64,000 nt of DNA from CAIUMH01 sp963758555 (GTDB taxonomy: Bacteria; Actinomycetota; Acidimicrobiia; Acidimicrobiales; RAAP-2). Positions 17,898 to 30,228 of this stretch are shown piece after piece. Numbering within the stretch: position 1 is the stretch's first letter; every line of letters begins with the position of its first letter. The stretch covers positions 1,860,001 to 1,924,000 of the forward strand of contig CAVWVW010000003.1 of the NCBI GenBank assembly GCA_963758555.1, in the 5' to 3' direction. The notes under the pieces were generated by a model that saw only the letters and a list, made by a program, of their open reading frames with translations, searched no databases and was not told the origin of the DNA. The position numbers and the translations under genes are program-made.

Positions 17898-19666
17898 GTG
17901 AACGTACCCACCGAGCGACGTCGAAGAACCGCGAAGATCAGCCTCATCGCCGCGGTCGCCCTGCCACTCAGCTTGGCGGCGACCAGCCTCGCCGCTGCGA
18001 CGCCCACGACCACGTCGACGCCGTCGACGTCCCCGACCACCACGCCGTCGACGTCCCCTTCGGCGACGTCCTCGACCACCACGACCACGCGCGCCATCGA
18101 CGACGAAGGCGACCACTGACAACGCGCCGTTCACGTCGATCAAGGCCGGTGAGCAGCTCGTCCACGGCCGCTCGCTCACCTCACCGAACGGCCAGCGGCA
18201 AGCTGAGCATCAACGCGACGTGCCGTCTGGTGGTCCAGACGGGCTCCACGATCAACTGGGAGTCGCCCAACGCTGCGCTGGTGGGCGGCTGTGCGTCGGG
18301 CTACCTCCAAGTCACGTCAAACGGTTCACTCGAGCTGTTCTCGAGCCCCTCGACGCCGGCGATCTGGACCAACGGCGTCGCCGCTGGCCCGAACGCCAGC
18401 GCGCTGCTCACCAACGGAGCCGTGCTCCGGGTCCTCACCCAAGGGGCGCGCGCCGCATGGAGCTCCACGGCGGGATCGACGGGCGTGACCGACGACACCG
18501 TCAAGATCGGTGGTGTCCTCAACTTCGGCCAAGCGATGTACTCCGCCAACGGCCAGTGGATGGCGTTCGTGGGCCTCGACGGGATCCTCTCGGTCTGGCC
18601 CACGGCTGGCGGCGCAGCCATCTGGTCCTCCACCGCCGGTCCCACCGCAGCCCGGACCCTGCAGGTCCGTTCGTCAGACTCGAGCATCTTGCTGCTCGCG
18701 CCCTCGCTGGCATCGACCTGGGCCTCGGGCACTGCCGGGATGATCGGGTCGAAGCTGGTCCTCGGCGGCCGGGGGATCTTGCGCTACTACGGCCCTGTGG
18801 GTCAGCTCTGGAACTCCACGAAGCCCCAATCCGGGCTCATCACCTGGCACATGCCGCAGACCGTCGGGGTCTACGCCTACGGCTCGAACACCGACTCATC
18901 GTGCGCCTACTACTCCCAGCCGCTCTGCGACGGCTGGCCCATCATCGGCATCACCGGCGGCCTGGGCACGCCGTCAGAGCCCTGGGTGAACACCTCAGGT
19001 AGCTCCGACTACCAAACGGGGCTCGCCATCCAGAACTCCGGTCGATCGGTCCCCTGGCTCTCGTTCTGGACGGTGTCGGGCCCGGGGTGCGGCTCCAGCA
19101 AGTTCGCGGAGGGCGTCGCAGGCGTCCTAGCCGGCGAGAAGGTTGCCAAGAAGATCGACTCCTATGGACTTGGGATCAAGCCCACCTACGTGATCCTCGA
19201 TCCGGAGGGCTACCCCGACGACCACTCCGGCCTCGATTGTCGATCGGGTCCCGGCGGCAGCGTCTCCCAAGCTGACAAGGACGAGTGGTCGGGCATGCTC
19301 CAGGGCTGGATGGCCGGCCTCTCGACCATCGACCCCTCACTCCACGGCGCGGTCTACTCCGACCAAGGCGAGTACGCCAGCTACGGCGTCGGGTCGCTGC
19401 CGATCCCTGCGTTCCTGGCCGTGGCGTTCGGGTACTCAGGCAACCCCAACAAACCTCTGGTCCCGCCCTCTCCCATCTCATCGGCCATCCCCTACGGCGC
19501 GGCCCATGTGGCCAGCTCCAACGTCAAGGGCGTGATCGCCTTCTACGTGGGCGTGCCCGTCAACCTCGAGTGCAGCTGGAACACCGTGGCGGCCCAAGAT
19601 CTCGCCAACTGGGGTGGACCGCTCAACACCCTCCAGTTCGACCCTGGCACGACCTGTCCCGCCTAG
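17898..19666 (+). pseudogene. secreted bulb-lectin-like protein, two frameshifts
   Basis: Exported protein with a twin-basic start (ERRRRTAKISLIAAVALPLS) and signal peptide, then a Thr/Ser/Pro-rich linker. Sense shifts near 18093 into FTSIKAGEQLVHGRSLTSPN and near 18198 into GKLSINATCRLVVQTG. These join into a mannose-binding bulb-lectin-like beta-prism domain with repeats reading AIWTNG and AIWSST. The C-terminal 250 residues (VGVYAYGSNTD, KPTYVILDPEGY, GAVYSDQGEY) look like a barrel fold of the GH25/DUF1906 kind; catalysis unproven. Both shifts are single surplus bases. Cell-surface or carbohydrate-binding role inferred. Confidence 0.65.
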
Positions 19667-19688
19667 ACGTCGCTCGGCGAGGGGTCGA

Positions 19689-19700
19689 TAGGGTGTGACC
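19689..19700 (+). promoter_or_regulatory. leaderless -10 for the coiled-coil protein gene
   Basis: TAGGGT at 19689-19694, 6-nt spacer, ATG 19701. Confidence 0.65.
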
Positions 19701-20006
19701 ATGGCCGACGAGGAGACCAGCGAGTCGAAGCCCAACGATCTGCGCTCGATGCTCCGCTCACTCGTGAGCCCTGTGATCGAGCAGGTCGAGAGCCGGGTGT
19801 CCTCGCAGATCGACGATGAGGTCGCCGCCAAGGTCGATCAGCTGCTCACCACTCGGATGGCCACCATCGATCGGGCCATCGGCGATCTCGACCGCCACCT
19901 CTTAGAGCTCACCGCCCGGCTCGACCGCCTGGAGCGTCGACTGGGCTCCACAGAGGAGCCCGACGTCGTGGTGGCGTCGCTCGACGCTCCTGACGACGAA
20001 GACTGA
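19701..20006 (+). CDS. small acidic coiled-coil protein, unknown
   Basis: Soluble protein of 101 residues, unrecognised. The centre has heptad-like Leu/Ile/Val spacing (VSPVIEQVESRVSSQIDDEV, then IGDLDRHLLELTARLDRLER), so a coiled coil is likely. Both ends are acidic (MADEETSES and DAPDDED). No membrane segment. Supported as real by the leaderless promoter and by consistent amphipathic pattern. Its TGA abuts the stop of the convergent lhr gene within TGATCA. Confidence 0.65.
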   Translation: MADEETSESKPNDLRSMLRSLVSPVIEQVESRVSSQIDDEVAAKVDQLLTTRMATIDRAIGDLDRHLLELTARLDRLERRLGSTEEPDVVVASLDAPDDED

Positions 20007-23000
20007 TCAGCTCGCCGGCAGCTCGGTGACGGTCCCGTCGCCGTAGGCGATGCGACGACGTCGCTGAGCCGGGATGCGCTCGCCGGGCAGCACGGAGCCC
20101 GAGAGGTTGAGCGGGTCACTCGCCGCCAGCGGCACGGCGGGCTCGTCGGCACCCCTCCATCGACTGAGCTGGTCCGCCACGTGAGGCAGTGCGAACTGCT
20201 CTCCTGAGAGCCCCGCGACGAAGCGACCACCGAGGAGCTCGCCCCGAGCTTCGAGGCGCCGGAGCGCCCAACGCACGTCGCGCCACGGGATTCGGAACGA
20301 TTCGCGAGCAGTGAGCTCCCACGCCACCACGCCCCAGCGGCGAGCGAGCGCCATGGCCACGTGCTCTGCGACCTCATCTTTGCGAGCTCCCTCGAGCGGC
20401 GCCGGGTCGTGCGACTCGACGAGGCTCCACCGGCCCTCACCGATGCTCAGCGGCGAGCGAGTCACCCTCGAGCCTGCTCGGTCACGCCCGTAGGTCGCTC
20501 GCTGACGGCGAGCGAAGCGCTGGGCTGGCGAGAGGAGCGCCCGAGCGGCGCTGAACCCATCGGCGGTCACCAGCCCTCGAGCCATCAGGTCGAAGAGGCC
20601 CTCGTCGACCTCAGCGGGGAGTCGACTGGTGAGGCCGACCAGCTCTGAGCGGAAGCAGGCGCCACGCTGGGCCAAGAGCTCGGCGATCTCCGCGGCAGGA
20701 CCAACGCCAGGCAGCGGAGTCGGCGCCCCCAGGCGGACCGCATCGAGCCAGAGCTCAGCATCGGAGCGGAGGAAGAACGTGATGGGTGTCGAGCGCGACG
20801 GGGTGACCCGACGCGAGGCAGACGCCTCCTCGCCGAGTCGCTTCGGGGTGAGCCGGCCCCACATCACCTCTCCGGTCATGCAGAGCTCGTCGAGCCACGA
20901 CCCGTCGTACGACGCCACCCGGGCGGGCAGGATGCTCGACTCCCACTCTCCGATCGGCGCCTCGATCCCGGCCAGCTGATCGATCACCGCCAGCAGGCCT
21001 GCTCGACCAGTCAGCCGGGAGGCGGGCGTGACGTGGCTGTGCTGACCGAGCACGCCGAGGTAGGTGGCGATCGGCACTGCCTCGACGCGTCGAGCACGTG
21101 TGGCGCGGCTAGCCGCGTGGAGGCGAGCCAGCAGGTGGCGGGCGCACCAGCGACCGTCGGGAAGCTCGATGGCGAGCCCGATGCCCTCGAGGCGGCGGAC
21201 GGCCGTCTCGGCCCTGGCTCGGCTGAGCGGCGCCCCGCGCAGCTCGGGATCGACCGAGCTCGTGATCAGCGATCAGCTCGTCGAGGCCGATCGGTCCCGA
21301 GCAGCCCAGGTGGACACGCAGGCAATCGGCGGCGGCGTGGTCGTCACTGCTCAGCGCAGCGAAGGCTGTGGCGTGCTCCGCTGCGACCCAGAGGTCACCG
21401 TCCACGAGCAACCGGTGCTGTGCGACCAGCTCGGCAGCGAACGGCTCCCACGCAGCGACCGAGCGGATGCAGATCGCGTCGAGGAGCACGTCGTGGAGCT
21501 CATCGGCGCTTCGTGGGCGAGGTGCCGTCGTCTCGAGCACCTCTTCGAGAGCTTGCGGGATCGATGATCGCGCTTGCCAGATCGAAGCTCCCATCACTGC
21601 GCAGCGCCGGGAGTCCTCTGCGCTGCGGGACGGCTCGGGAGCGGCGCTCTTCGAGGGGTGCGTCGTCGAGGAAGGTGTATGGGCGACCGTTGAGGATGCC
21701 GAGCGCCATGGGCGACGGCTCCGCGGACTCGACGAAGCCCACCGTGATCTCTCCCGATGCCATCTGGGCCACGACGTCGCGGGCGCCGTCTAGGTCGAGA
21801 GGCTCGCTCAGCACGTCGTGGATGGCCTGGCGGACGAGGACGTGATCGGGGATGGGGATAGGGCCGCCCGTGGCGTTCTCCTGGCAGGCAGCGAGCGAGG
21901 GCCACGCTGCTGCCAGCAGGTCCTCCGCCTCCATGCGCTGGAGGTGGATCGGGCGGCGCTTCGCCCCCATCGAGCGAGGAACGATCAGCGCGCGGCCGAG
22001 ATTCCAGCGCCATCTCGCAGCCAGCATCGGGTGCGGCAGCACGGCTTGGGTGACGACGGCTTCGATGCTCGATGCCGTGAGCATCGAAGGGACCTGGGAG
22101 AGGGGGAAGCTGTGATGCGGGCCGAGGGCGATGGTGATCGAGTCATCATCTGCCGCTGCTTGGAGCTCGAAATCGAAGGTCACGCAGAAGCGCTTGCGGA
22201 GCCCGAGACCGAGCGCCCGGTTGATGCGCCCGCCAAGAGGCGAGTGGATCACGAGCTGGGTTGACTCGACGTCGTCGAAGAAGCGCTCGATCACGAGATG
22301 GGTGGTCGTGGGGAGTGCGCCGAGCGCCTCTCGTGAGGCACCGAGGTACGCGGCGATCTGCGCGGCCGCTTCACCATCGACACCCTCGATGCGTCCGAGC
22401 AACGCCTCGGCAGCAGCCCGCCCGGCGCCAGGAGCGACACCCTCCAGACAGCCCTCCACCTGGGCTCGGAGCTCGCCCACCGCAGCCGAGAGCTCGCGCG
22501 TGCGGGCCGGCGCCTCGCCCAGCCAGAACGGCACGGTCGGCGGAGCGCCTGCCGCGTCGACGACGCGCACCGTGCCGGTCTCCACCTTGGCCACCCTCCA
22601 CGAGTGGGTGCCGAGCAGGAAGATGTCGCCTGGGACGGACTCGATGGCGAAGTCCTCGTGGACGGCCCCGATCGTGATGCCTTCCGGATCGAGGACCACC
22701 CGATAGTCACCCGTCTCGGGGATCGCACCACCGCTCGTCAGCGCCGCCAGCCGAGCGCCAGGTCGAGCGCGGACCTTGTTGTTGATCACGTCGAGGTGGA
22801 GGTGCGCGCCGCGGCGACCTCGACCCGTCAGGATCCCTCGGCTGGCGAGCTCCACCACCTCGTCGAACGAGGCCCTCGTGAGCTCCGCAAACGGAGCAGC
22901 GCCACGCACCAGGTCGAAGAGCTCGTCGAGATCCATCTCCTCTCGTGCTGCGACCTCCGCCACGATCTGCTGGATGGCGATGTCGAGCGGCGCCACCGGC

Positions 23001-24259
23001 GGCTCCAAGACGTCAAGCTCACCAGCAGCCACGGCGCTCAAGAGCGCGGCGCACTCGACCAGCTCGTCTCTGGTCATCGGGTAGAGGCGCCCTGACGGGA
23101 TGCCATTGACCGAGTGGTTGGCCCGACCGACTCGCTGGAGGAAGGTGGCGATGGCCCGTGGCGAGCCGAGCTGGCAGACCATCTCGACCGGTCCGATGTC
23201 GAGGCCCAGCTCGAGCGAGGCAGTGGCCACGAGCGCTCTGAGGTCCCCCGCTCTGAGGCGATCTTCCACACGTCGACGTCGCTCGGCCGAGAGGCTGCCG
23301 TGATGCGACGCCACCATCTGGTCGGCTTCGTCGAGCCCGTAGCCCTCTCCTCCCAAGCGCTCGGCCAAGAGGTGCGCCACTCGCTCAGCGAGCCGGCGGG
23401 TGTTGACGAAGATCAAGGTCGTCTGGTGCGCCATCACCTGGGTCGCGATGGCGTCGAGCACCTGGCTGAACTGGGCGCGAGACGCCACGGTGTCGAGCTC
23501 GTCGTCGGGCAGCTCGAGGGCGACGTCGAGCTTGCGGTGCCGGACGCAATCGAGGACGACCGGCTCGGGCCGGCCCTCGCGCACGCCGCCCAGCAGTCGG
23601 GCCACGACCTCCAAGGGCCGCTGGGTGGCGGACAGGCCGATCCGCTGGAGGCTCCCTCCCTCAGCGTCGACCAAGCGATCGAGACGCTCGAGGCTGACCG
23701 CCAGGTGGCTCCCGCGCTTGTCCTTGGCCATCGCATGGATCTCGTCGACGATGACGGTGCGGACGCTCGAGAGCATGGCTCGACCTGACTTCGAGGTGAG
23801 CAGGAGATAGAGCGACTCAGGCGTCGTGCACAGGATCCTCGGCGGCTTCCGAGCCATCGAGGCTCGAGCCGACGCGGGGGTGTCACCTGTTCGCACGGCC
23901 GTAGCGATCTCAGGGACCGCTGCACCCATCGCTCGCGCCTTGTCCGCGATGCCCGCCAGGGGCCGCTCGAGGTTCTCCTCGATGTCGGTGGCCAGTGCGC
24001 GCAGCGGCGAGAGGTACAGCACCTGGACCCCGCCGAGCTGCTCGACTCCCTCATCAGCGTCTCGGTAGGCAGCGTCGAGGGCCACCAAGAACCCCGTCAG
24101 CGTCTTGCCGGTTCCGGTGGGTGCCGCGACGAGGACGTTCGAGCCCGAGCGGATGACAGGCCACGCCTCGTGCTGCGGCTCAGTCGGGCCTGCGGGGAAG
24201 CGCTCGAGGAACCAGGCGGCCACAGCCGGATGGAACTCATCGAGGATCGTCTTCGTCAT
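20007..24259 (-). pseudogene. lhr: Lhr-type superfamily 2 helicase, two frameshifts
   Basis: Large ATP-dependent DNA helicase of the Lhr family, about 1417 residues when repaired. From ATG 24259: Walker A APTGTGKT at 46-53, DEIH box in VIVDEIHAMAK, SATQRP, and FVNTRRLAERVA opening the second RecA domain. Motif VI is FLQRVGRANH, followed by the long Lhr-specific winged-helix and beta-barrel regions. Near 21550 and 21265 the frame moves by one surplus base each; sense resumes as QALEEVLETTAPRPRSADEL and later DPELRGAPLSRARAETA, then ends at 20007. Probably functional if the shifts are errors. DNA-repair role by family. Confidence 0.88.
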
Positions 24260-24326
24260 CGGTCTCGTCCCAGCGAGCAGGGAGGGTTGGGTGGCGCCCA
24301 TGGCGCCAGTCCAGCACCAGGCTGTA

Positions 24327-24506
24327 TCACGGCTCCGAAGAGCCCTCAGCCTGGGCCTCGCGGCGCGCCATCCATCGTCGTCGGCCCTCCGCATCTCGGC
24401 GGATCGCCCACACGGCGACGTAGATCACCAACCCCACGAAGACCACAGCGGCCACAGAGAAGACGATGAGGAACGACGTGTTGAGACCTGAGACTGCGAA
24501 CGCCAC
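24327..24506 (-). CDS. 59-residue single-span membrane protein
   Basis: Small protein: nine residues, one transmembrane helix (FLIVFSVAAVVFVGLVIYVA), then a basic and charged tail (IRRDAEGRRRWMARREAQAE) that should lie in the cytosol. GTG 24506 is fixed by TAGGTT 7 nt upstream. Unknown function. It lies 67 bp upstream of lhr on the same strand. Confidence 0.65.
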   Translation of the reverse strand: MAFAVSGLNTSFLIVFSVAAVVFVGLVIYVAVWAIRRDAEGRRRWMARREAQAEGSSEP

Positions 24507-24519
24507 GCCATCCAACCTA
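24507..24519 (-). promoter_or_regulatory. leaderless -10 for the small membrane protein
   Basis: Minus-strand TAGGTT (24519-24514), 7-nt spacer, GTG 24506. Confidence 0.65.
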
Positions 24520-24583
24520 TTGGAACCCGCTCTGGCGACGCTCCTGGGGAGCGAGTGACACACCCCACGTGCACACTGAGCCC

Positions 24584-25358
24584 ATGACCACGACGAACAC
24601 GGATCTGCTTGAGTCGCTCCGGGGACGTCGAGAGCTGCGCCCACGCATCGACGACTCCTTGGCGGGCGGACTGCGCGCCTGGCTCGAAGACGACCTCGCC
24701 GTGCTCGTGGGCAATCGGCCGCTCACCGAGCCGTGCTTCTTGACGCCACGGTCGTCGACCACCGAGGCGCTCCAGAGCGTGCCCAGCCTCGCCGTCCTCG
24801 CCCGGGCCGCACTGGTCTCCAAGCTGGTCGCAGCGCAGCGCGCTCGGGCTCGAGATCGATCACCCGATGGACCACGCGCTCAGCGCCCTCGAAGCCGACC
24901 AGCTCGATCGGGAGATCGTCGAGACGGTCCATGCGCTCGACCCCGAAGGGTTCGCGCAGCTCGCCGCAGAGGTGACGGCGCATCACAGCGTCCTCGTCCG
25001 GATGCTGGCGAGCATCCCTCCGTCCTGGCTGCCGCGGACCAACCAACGCCTCAGCACCTCGCTGGCCGGCGGGCGCGTGGTGCTCGGCGCCACCGTGAGC
25101 GTGATCATCGGTCCGCCCGCCAGCACCGCTTCGAGCACGTGCCTCCTCGAGGTGACCACCAGCGCGCTCGACGACACGACGGCCCGCCGCCTCGGTGTCC
25201 TCGCGCTGCTCGAGACGCTGCGCTCCGGAGCGGCGCCGCTGCGCGTCGGTGCGCTCTCGACGGCCACCGGCGACACGTTGGTCCTCGACGCCTCCGACGA
25301 TCGGCTCATCGCTGCGGTGGGTGATGTGGTCGGAGCGCTCAAGGCGAGGCTCGCATGA
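24584..25358 (+). pseudogene. hypothetical protein with degenerate PD-(D/E)XK-like C-terminus, one frameshift
   Basis: About 257 residues after repair; ATG 24584 reads MTTTNTDLLESLRGRR. Near 24840 one surplus base moves sense from VSKLVAAQR to ALGLEIDHPMDHALSALEAD. The C-terminal part (GGRVVLGATVSVIIG, CLLEVTTSALDD, LGVLALLETLRSG, PLRVG) has the strand order of RecB-like nucleases, but the usual GxxDLVxG Asp and the D/E-x-K Lys are Ser and Thr. Its stop overlaps the next start as ATGA, so the two are coupled. Recognition as nuclease-like is by pattern only. Confidence 0.6.
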
Positions 25359-26219
25359 CCAAGCCTGCCCTCCGCCACCCTTCGAGCGAGCTGCCTCGAT
25401 CCCGCGGGCTCGCCGAGCTCCTCAGCGCCCCGTCTCCTGCACCCTCCCGCCTCGACCCGAGCCTCCGCCGGGTGCTGGCCAGCAGGATCGCCTCCCGGGC
25501 TCCGGGCCGGGACCTTGGAGCGCTCCGCCTCGACAGCTATCGCCTGCTCGAGCGCGCGCCGGCTTCCGCCAACCGGGACGTCGACTTCTCGTGGTCACCC
25601 CGGACCTCTCGACGCCTGATCGGCCTCGCTGCTGCTCGACTGGTGGTACGCGGCGGTGCGACGAGCCCCTTGGCTGCGGTCCTCGCTGAGCTCGAGAGCG
25701 CCATCGAGCGAGCCTCCCGGGCTCGAACTCGACCCGGCGCCTTGGGCGCCTGGCTTGCCGAGGCACCCGCAGGCTTGCGCTCGGCAGTCATCGCCGAAGC
25801 GACCGGCTACGCCACCGACGTCGTCACCCTGCTCGATCCGTCGCTGAACCTCGAGACCATCGAGGTGGGTCGGCCCGATCCGGTCTGGGCCGCACCAGGT
25901 GCTCCGTGGATCTCGCTCAAGGCTCGTCGCGACCTCGAGGTCTCGTTGGACGCCGTCACGAAGGCCCGTGCCCTGGTGGCGATTCGCACCGGCAGGCCCT
26001 CGTCACGGTCGGTCGATGACCTCGGCTTCGTGGCCTTGGCCGACGCGCTCGAACCGGCCTGATGAGCCCATGGCGACAAGGATCGTTGGCGTCTGGCCGG
26101 GCTGTGGTCGATCGGTCAGCCTTGAGGTCGATGAAGAGACGATGCGCCGAGCGGCCCGCCTCGTGGTCGGAGCCATCGAGACCCACGCTCGATCAGGGCG
26201 TGCGGCGGCGGCCGCCTGA
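25355..26219 (+). pseudogene. PD-(D/E)XK-like protein, paralogue of the upstream gene, one frameshift
   Basis: About 287 residues after repair. The nuclease-like core reads WISLKARRDLEVSL, then ALVAIRTGRP where a typical member has V-D-L-K-T-G, then DDLGFVALADALEP. Near 26057 one surplus base ends the first frame; sense continues ATRIVGVWPGCGRSVSLEV and RRAARLVVGAIETHARSG. The catalytic Asp of RRDLEV is present, but the D/E-x-K acid is Ala and the Lys is Arg, so cleavage activity is doubtful. Translationally coupled to its neighbour; a two-subunit complex is plausible. Confidence 0.6.
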
Positions 26220-26283
26220 GGAGCTCGATTCGGCGCTGCAGAGGCCCGAGGTGTGCTTGGTTCGGGCGATCGGGGCTGACCGG

Positions 26284-26299
26284 TAGCCTTGTCCCTTCC
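26284..26299 (+). promoter_or_regulatory. probable -10 for typA
   Basis: TAGCCT at 26284-26289, 10 nt before ATG 26300. Slightly longer spacing than the other leaderless starts; no Shine-Dalgarno. Confidence 0.5.
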
Positions 26300-28132
<1,833 letters not shown>

Positions 28133-28256
28133 GCCTTGCCGAGCCTCCGGACTGGACACGGTCGGGAGGGCTTGAGGCACCGGATCTGGCCAGTGATCAC
28201 CCAAGGGCGGCTCGGAAGCCACCATCCCTCATCAAGAGGCTCGCTTCTAGTGCCAG

Positions 28257-28262
28257 TAGGAT
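28257..28262 (+). promoter_or_regulatory. -10 for tRNA-Ser
   Basis: TAGGAT ends 10 nt before the mature tRNA 5' end at 28273. I see no clear -35. Confidence 0.45.
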
Positions 28263-28272
28263 CTCGACGCTC

Positions 28273-28357
28273 GGAGGGATGGCAGAGCGGACGAATGCAC
28301 TGGTCTTGAAAACCAGCGTGGCGAGAGTCACCGAGGGTTCGAATCCCTCTCCCTCCG
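28273..28357 (+). tRNA. tRNA-Ser (anticodon TGA)
   Basis: Acceptor stem GGAGGGA (28273-28279) pairs with TCCCTCC (28350-28356), discriminator G 28357. Anticodon stem CTGGT/ACCAG (28300-28304, 28312-28316) encloses CTTGAAA with anticodon TGA at 28307-28309, decoding UCA. There is a long class II variable arm, and the T-arm contains GGTTCGAATCC. No CCA is encoded; the next bases are CTC. Confidence 0.95.
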
Positions 28358-28496
28358 CTCTGTGATGTCCCAAGACATCGGAGACAGCTGCACCGGTGCG
28401 CCCAGGACGCCTCTTGGTGCTCAGGCGGAGCGTTGGCAGCCCCGAGGAGTGGTGGCTTCCTTCCAGGCACCAGCGTTTTCGGCCATGCTTGCTGCC

Positions 28497-30032
28497 GTGG
28501 AACTCGGGACATCAGGAGAGGCCACAGCATCTCTCGCTGGGGATGCTCCTGGGACCAAGGAAGCTGGACCGGTCGAACCAGAGAGCAACCCGCGCCCTCG
28601 CGGGCGGCGCAGAGCGATCTCGTCGAGCCGGCTGCTGCAGCGTCCGTGGCTCGTGGCCGTCGTGTTGGCGCTGCTCTTCGGTCTGGCGCTCGCGCTCATC
28701 ACCCCGCCCTTCATGGGTGGTGATGAGCGAGATCACTTCACCCGGGCCTTCCAGATCTCAGAAGGCAGCGTCCTGACCACCAAGCACGACGGTCTCTACG
28801 GGGCTTATCTTCCGAGGTCACTCGCCCAGCAAGAGCAGGTGCTGTCGGTCGATGCCTACATCAGGCACGATCGAACAGCGTTCCTTGGACAGCTCGGTGC
28901 GCCGACTCCTCAAGGACCAACGACGTTCGTCAGCATCACGAATGCCGCGTCGTATGGGCCGGGCGCGTACGTGGCCTACGCCCCTGCGATAGCTCTCGGG
29001 CGGCTCTTGGGCCTCTCCACGCTCGGCCTGCTCTATCTGGCTCGCATCGCGGGTCTCGTGATCTACGCACTCCTCTTGGGGCTCGCTGTCCGAAGGCTCT
29101 CTGTCCATCGGTGGGTGCTGGTCGCCGCAGGACTGATCCCCGCAGCGCTCAACCAGGCATCGACGGTCTCAGCTGATGGGATCACCACCGTCTTGACCCT
29201 CCTCATCGTGGCGGAGGCGGTGCACCTGACGATGGAGCGCGAGATCCACCTTCGAAGGGTGTTGATCGAGTGCGCCCTTGCCATTGCGGTGCTCGCCCTT
29301 GCGAAGCCCCCGTACATTCTCTTCGCTGGGCTCTTGCTCGTTCCGGCGTGGCGACGGAGGGGTGCGCTGGCGGGCTGGGTCGTCGGGATCCTCGCGGGAG
29401 GTGCCGTCCTCACGCTGGTGTGGGGTTGGTATCAGAAGAGCCACTCGCTCTCGCAGAACCTCAAGGGCATCTGGTACATCACGCCGAAGAACCAGTACGC
29501 CTTCCATGGGATCGACATCTCCAAGCAGACGCACCTGATCGCCACCCAGCCGTGGGTCTTGGTGTCGGCGACCTTTCGAAGCCTGTGGTTCCAGGGATTC
29601 ACCAACCTCAAGCAGCTCCTTGGGATGCTCGCGCTCTATCAGGAGTCCTGGGTTCTCGTCCTGCTGGCGGGGTTCACCCTCGCCTTCAGCTGTGTGGTCA
29701 ACGAGGAGGGGACGGCCTCTCGTCTCGACCGAACGCTTCGACTGTGGCTGCTGGTCCTCGTCGTGGTGGTGTTCTTCGCCATCTTCGCCATCGCCTACAC
29801 GAACTGGAACATGTTCCACGCGCCTCGAGTGGACGCAGTGCCTCCCCGCTACTTCCTCGCTCTCATCCCATGCCTGCTCATCGGGGTGCTCCCGGCGAGA
29901 CTCCGCCTTCGAGCGCTCGAGCGCTACGTCGATCCTCGGGTCGTCCTGACTGGTCTCCTCGTCACCGTCTTGACCTGCTCTGTGGTTGGCGCGTGGAGCT
30001 TCCACTACCTGAACTTCGTTCCTCTCAAATAG
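28497..30032 (+). CDS. DUF2142 multi-spanning membrane protein
   Basis: Polytopic membrane protein of about 511 residues with roughly ten to twelve hydrophobic helices. After the first helix comes the family motif PPFMGGDERDHFTRAF on the outside, then NQASTVSADG between helices, and a C-terminal region with APRVDAVPPRYF. DUF2142 proteins sit among polyprenol-linked glycosyltransferases (GT-C-like topology) in cell-surface loci; the reaction is unknown. GTG 28497 follows CATGCT by 7 nt. The frame is open to 28362, and ATG 28485 is an alternative. Confidence 0.82.
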   Translation: MELGTSGEATASLAGDAPGTKEAGPVEPESNPRPRGRRRAISSSRLLQRPWLVAVVLALLFGLALALITPPFMGGDERDHFTRAFQISEGSVLTTKHDGLYGAYLPRSLAQQEQVLSVDAYIRHDRTAFLGQLGAPTPQGPTTFVSITNAASYGPGAYVAYAPAIALGRLLGLSTLGLLYLARIAGLVIYALLLGLAVRRLSVHRWVLVAAGLIPAALNQASTVSADGITTVLTLLIVAEAVHLTMEREIHLRRVLIECALAIAVLALAKPPYILFAGLLLVPAWRRRGALAGWVVGILAGGAVLTLVWGWYQKSHSLSQNLKGIWYITPKNQYAFHGIDISKQTHLIATQPWVLVSATFRSLWFQGFTNLKQLLGMLALYQESWVLVLLAGFTLAFSCVVNEEGTASRLDRTLRLWLLVLVVVVFFAIFAIAYTNWNMFHAPRVDAVPPRYFLALIPCLLIGVLPARLRLRALERYVDPRVVLTGLLVTVLTCSVVGAWSFHYLNFVPLK

Positions 30033-30228
30033 CCACCGCTGCACCTCCTCCGAGCGAAGGTGCGACGTGCCTGCCACCGACGCTCTCCGTCGCGTGGCGT
30101 CGAGGACCTCGCCGAGGGTGCGCCGTGCCAGCTGCGGCTCGTCGTGGTCACTGGTCCACGCCGCTCCTCGCACCACGCCAGGCCACGCGGTGCTCAGCGA
30201 GGTTCGGGACTGTGCTTCGATCAAGAGC

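Noticed and set aside
79..26219. Programmed +1 frameshifting as an explanation of the broken genes
   Set aside because: The sites share no slippery motif or downstream structure and hit unrelated functions; insertion-type sequencing error is simpler.
28133..28256. Terminator for typA
   Set aside because: Only a broken stem (CCTCC/GGAGG with AAGC/GCTT separated by a 9-n bulge) is present, too weak to report as a feature.
30033..30228. Possible gene remnant between the DUF2142 and COG4280 genes
   Set aside because: A minus-strand frame reads without stops but shows no recognisable protein family and no start.
30067..30228. 54-codon N-terminal extension of the COG4280 protein
   Set aside because: The extension is Arg/Ser-rich and lacks sense; the first transmembrane helix begins right after GTG 30229.
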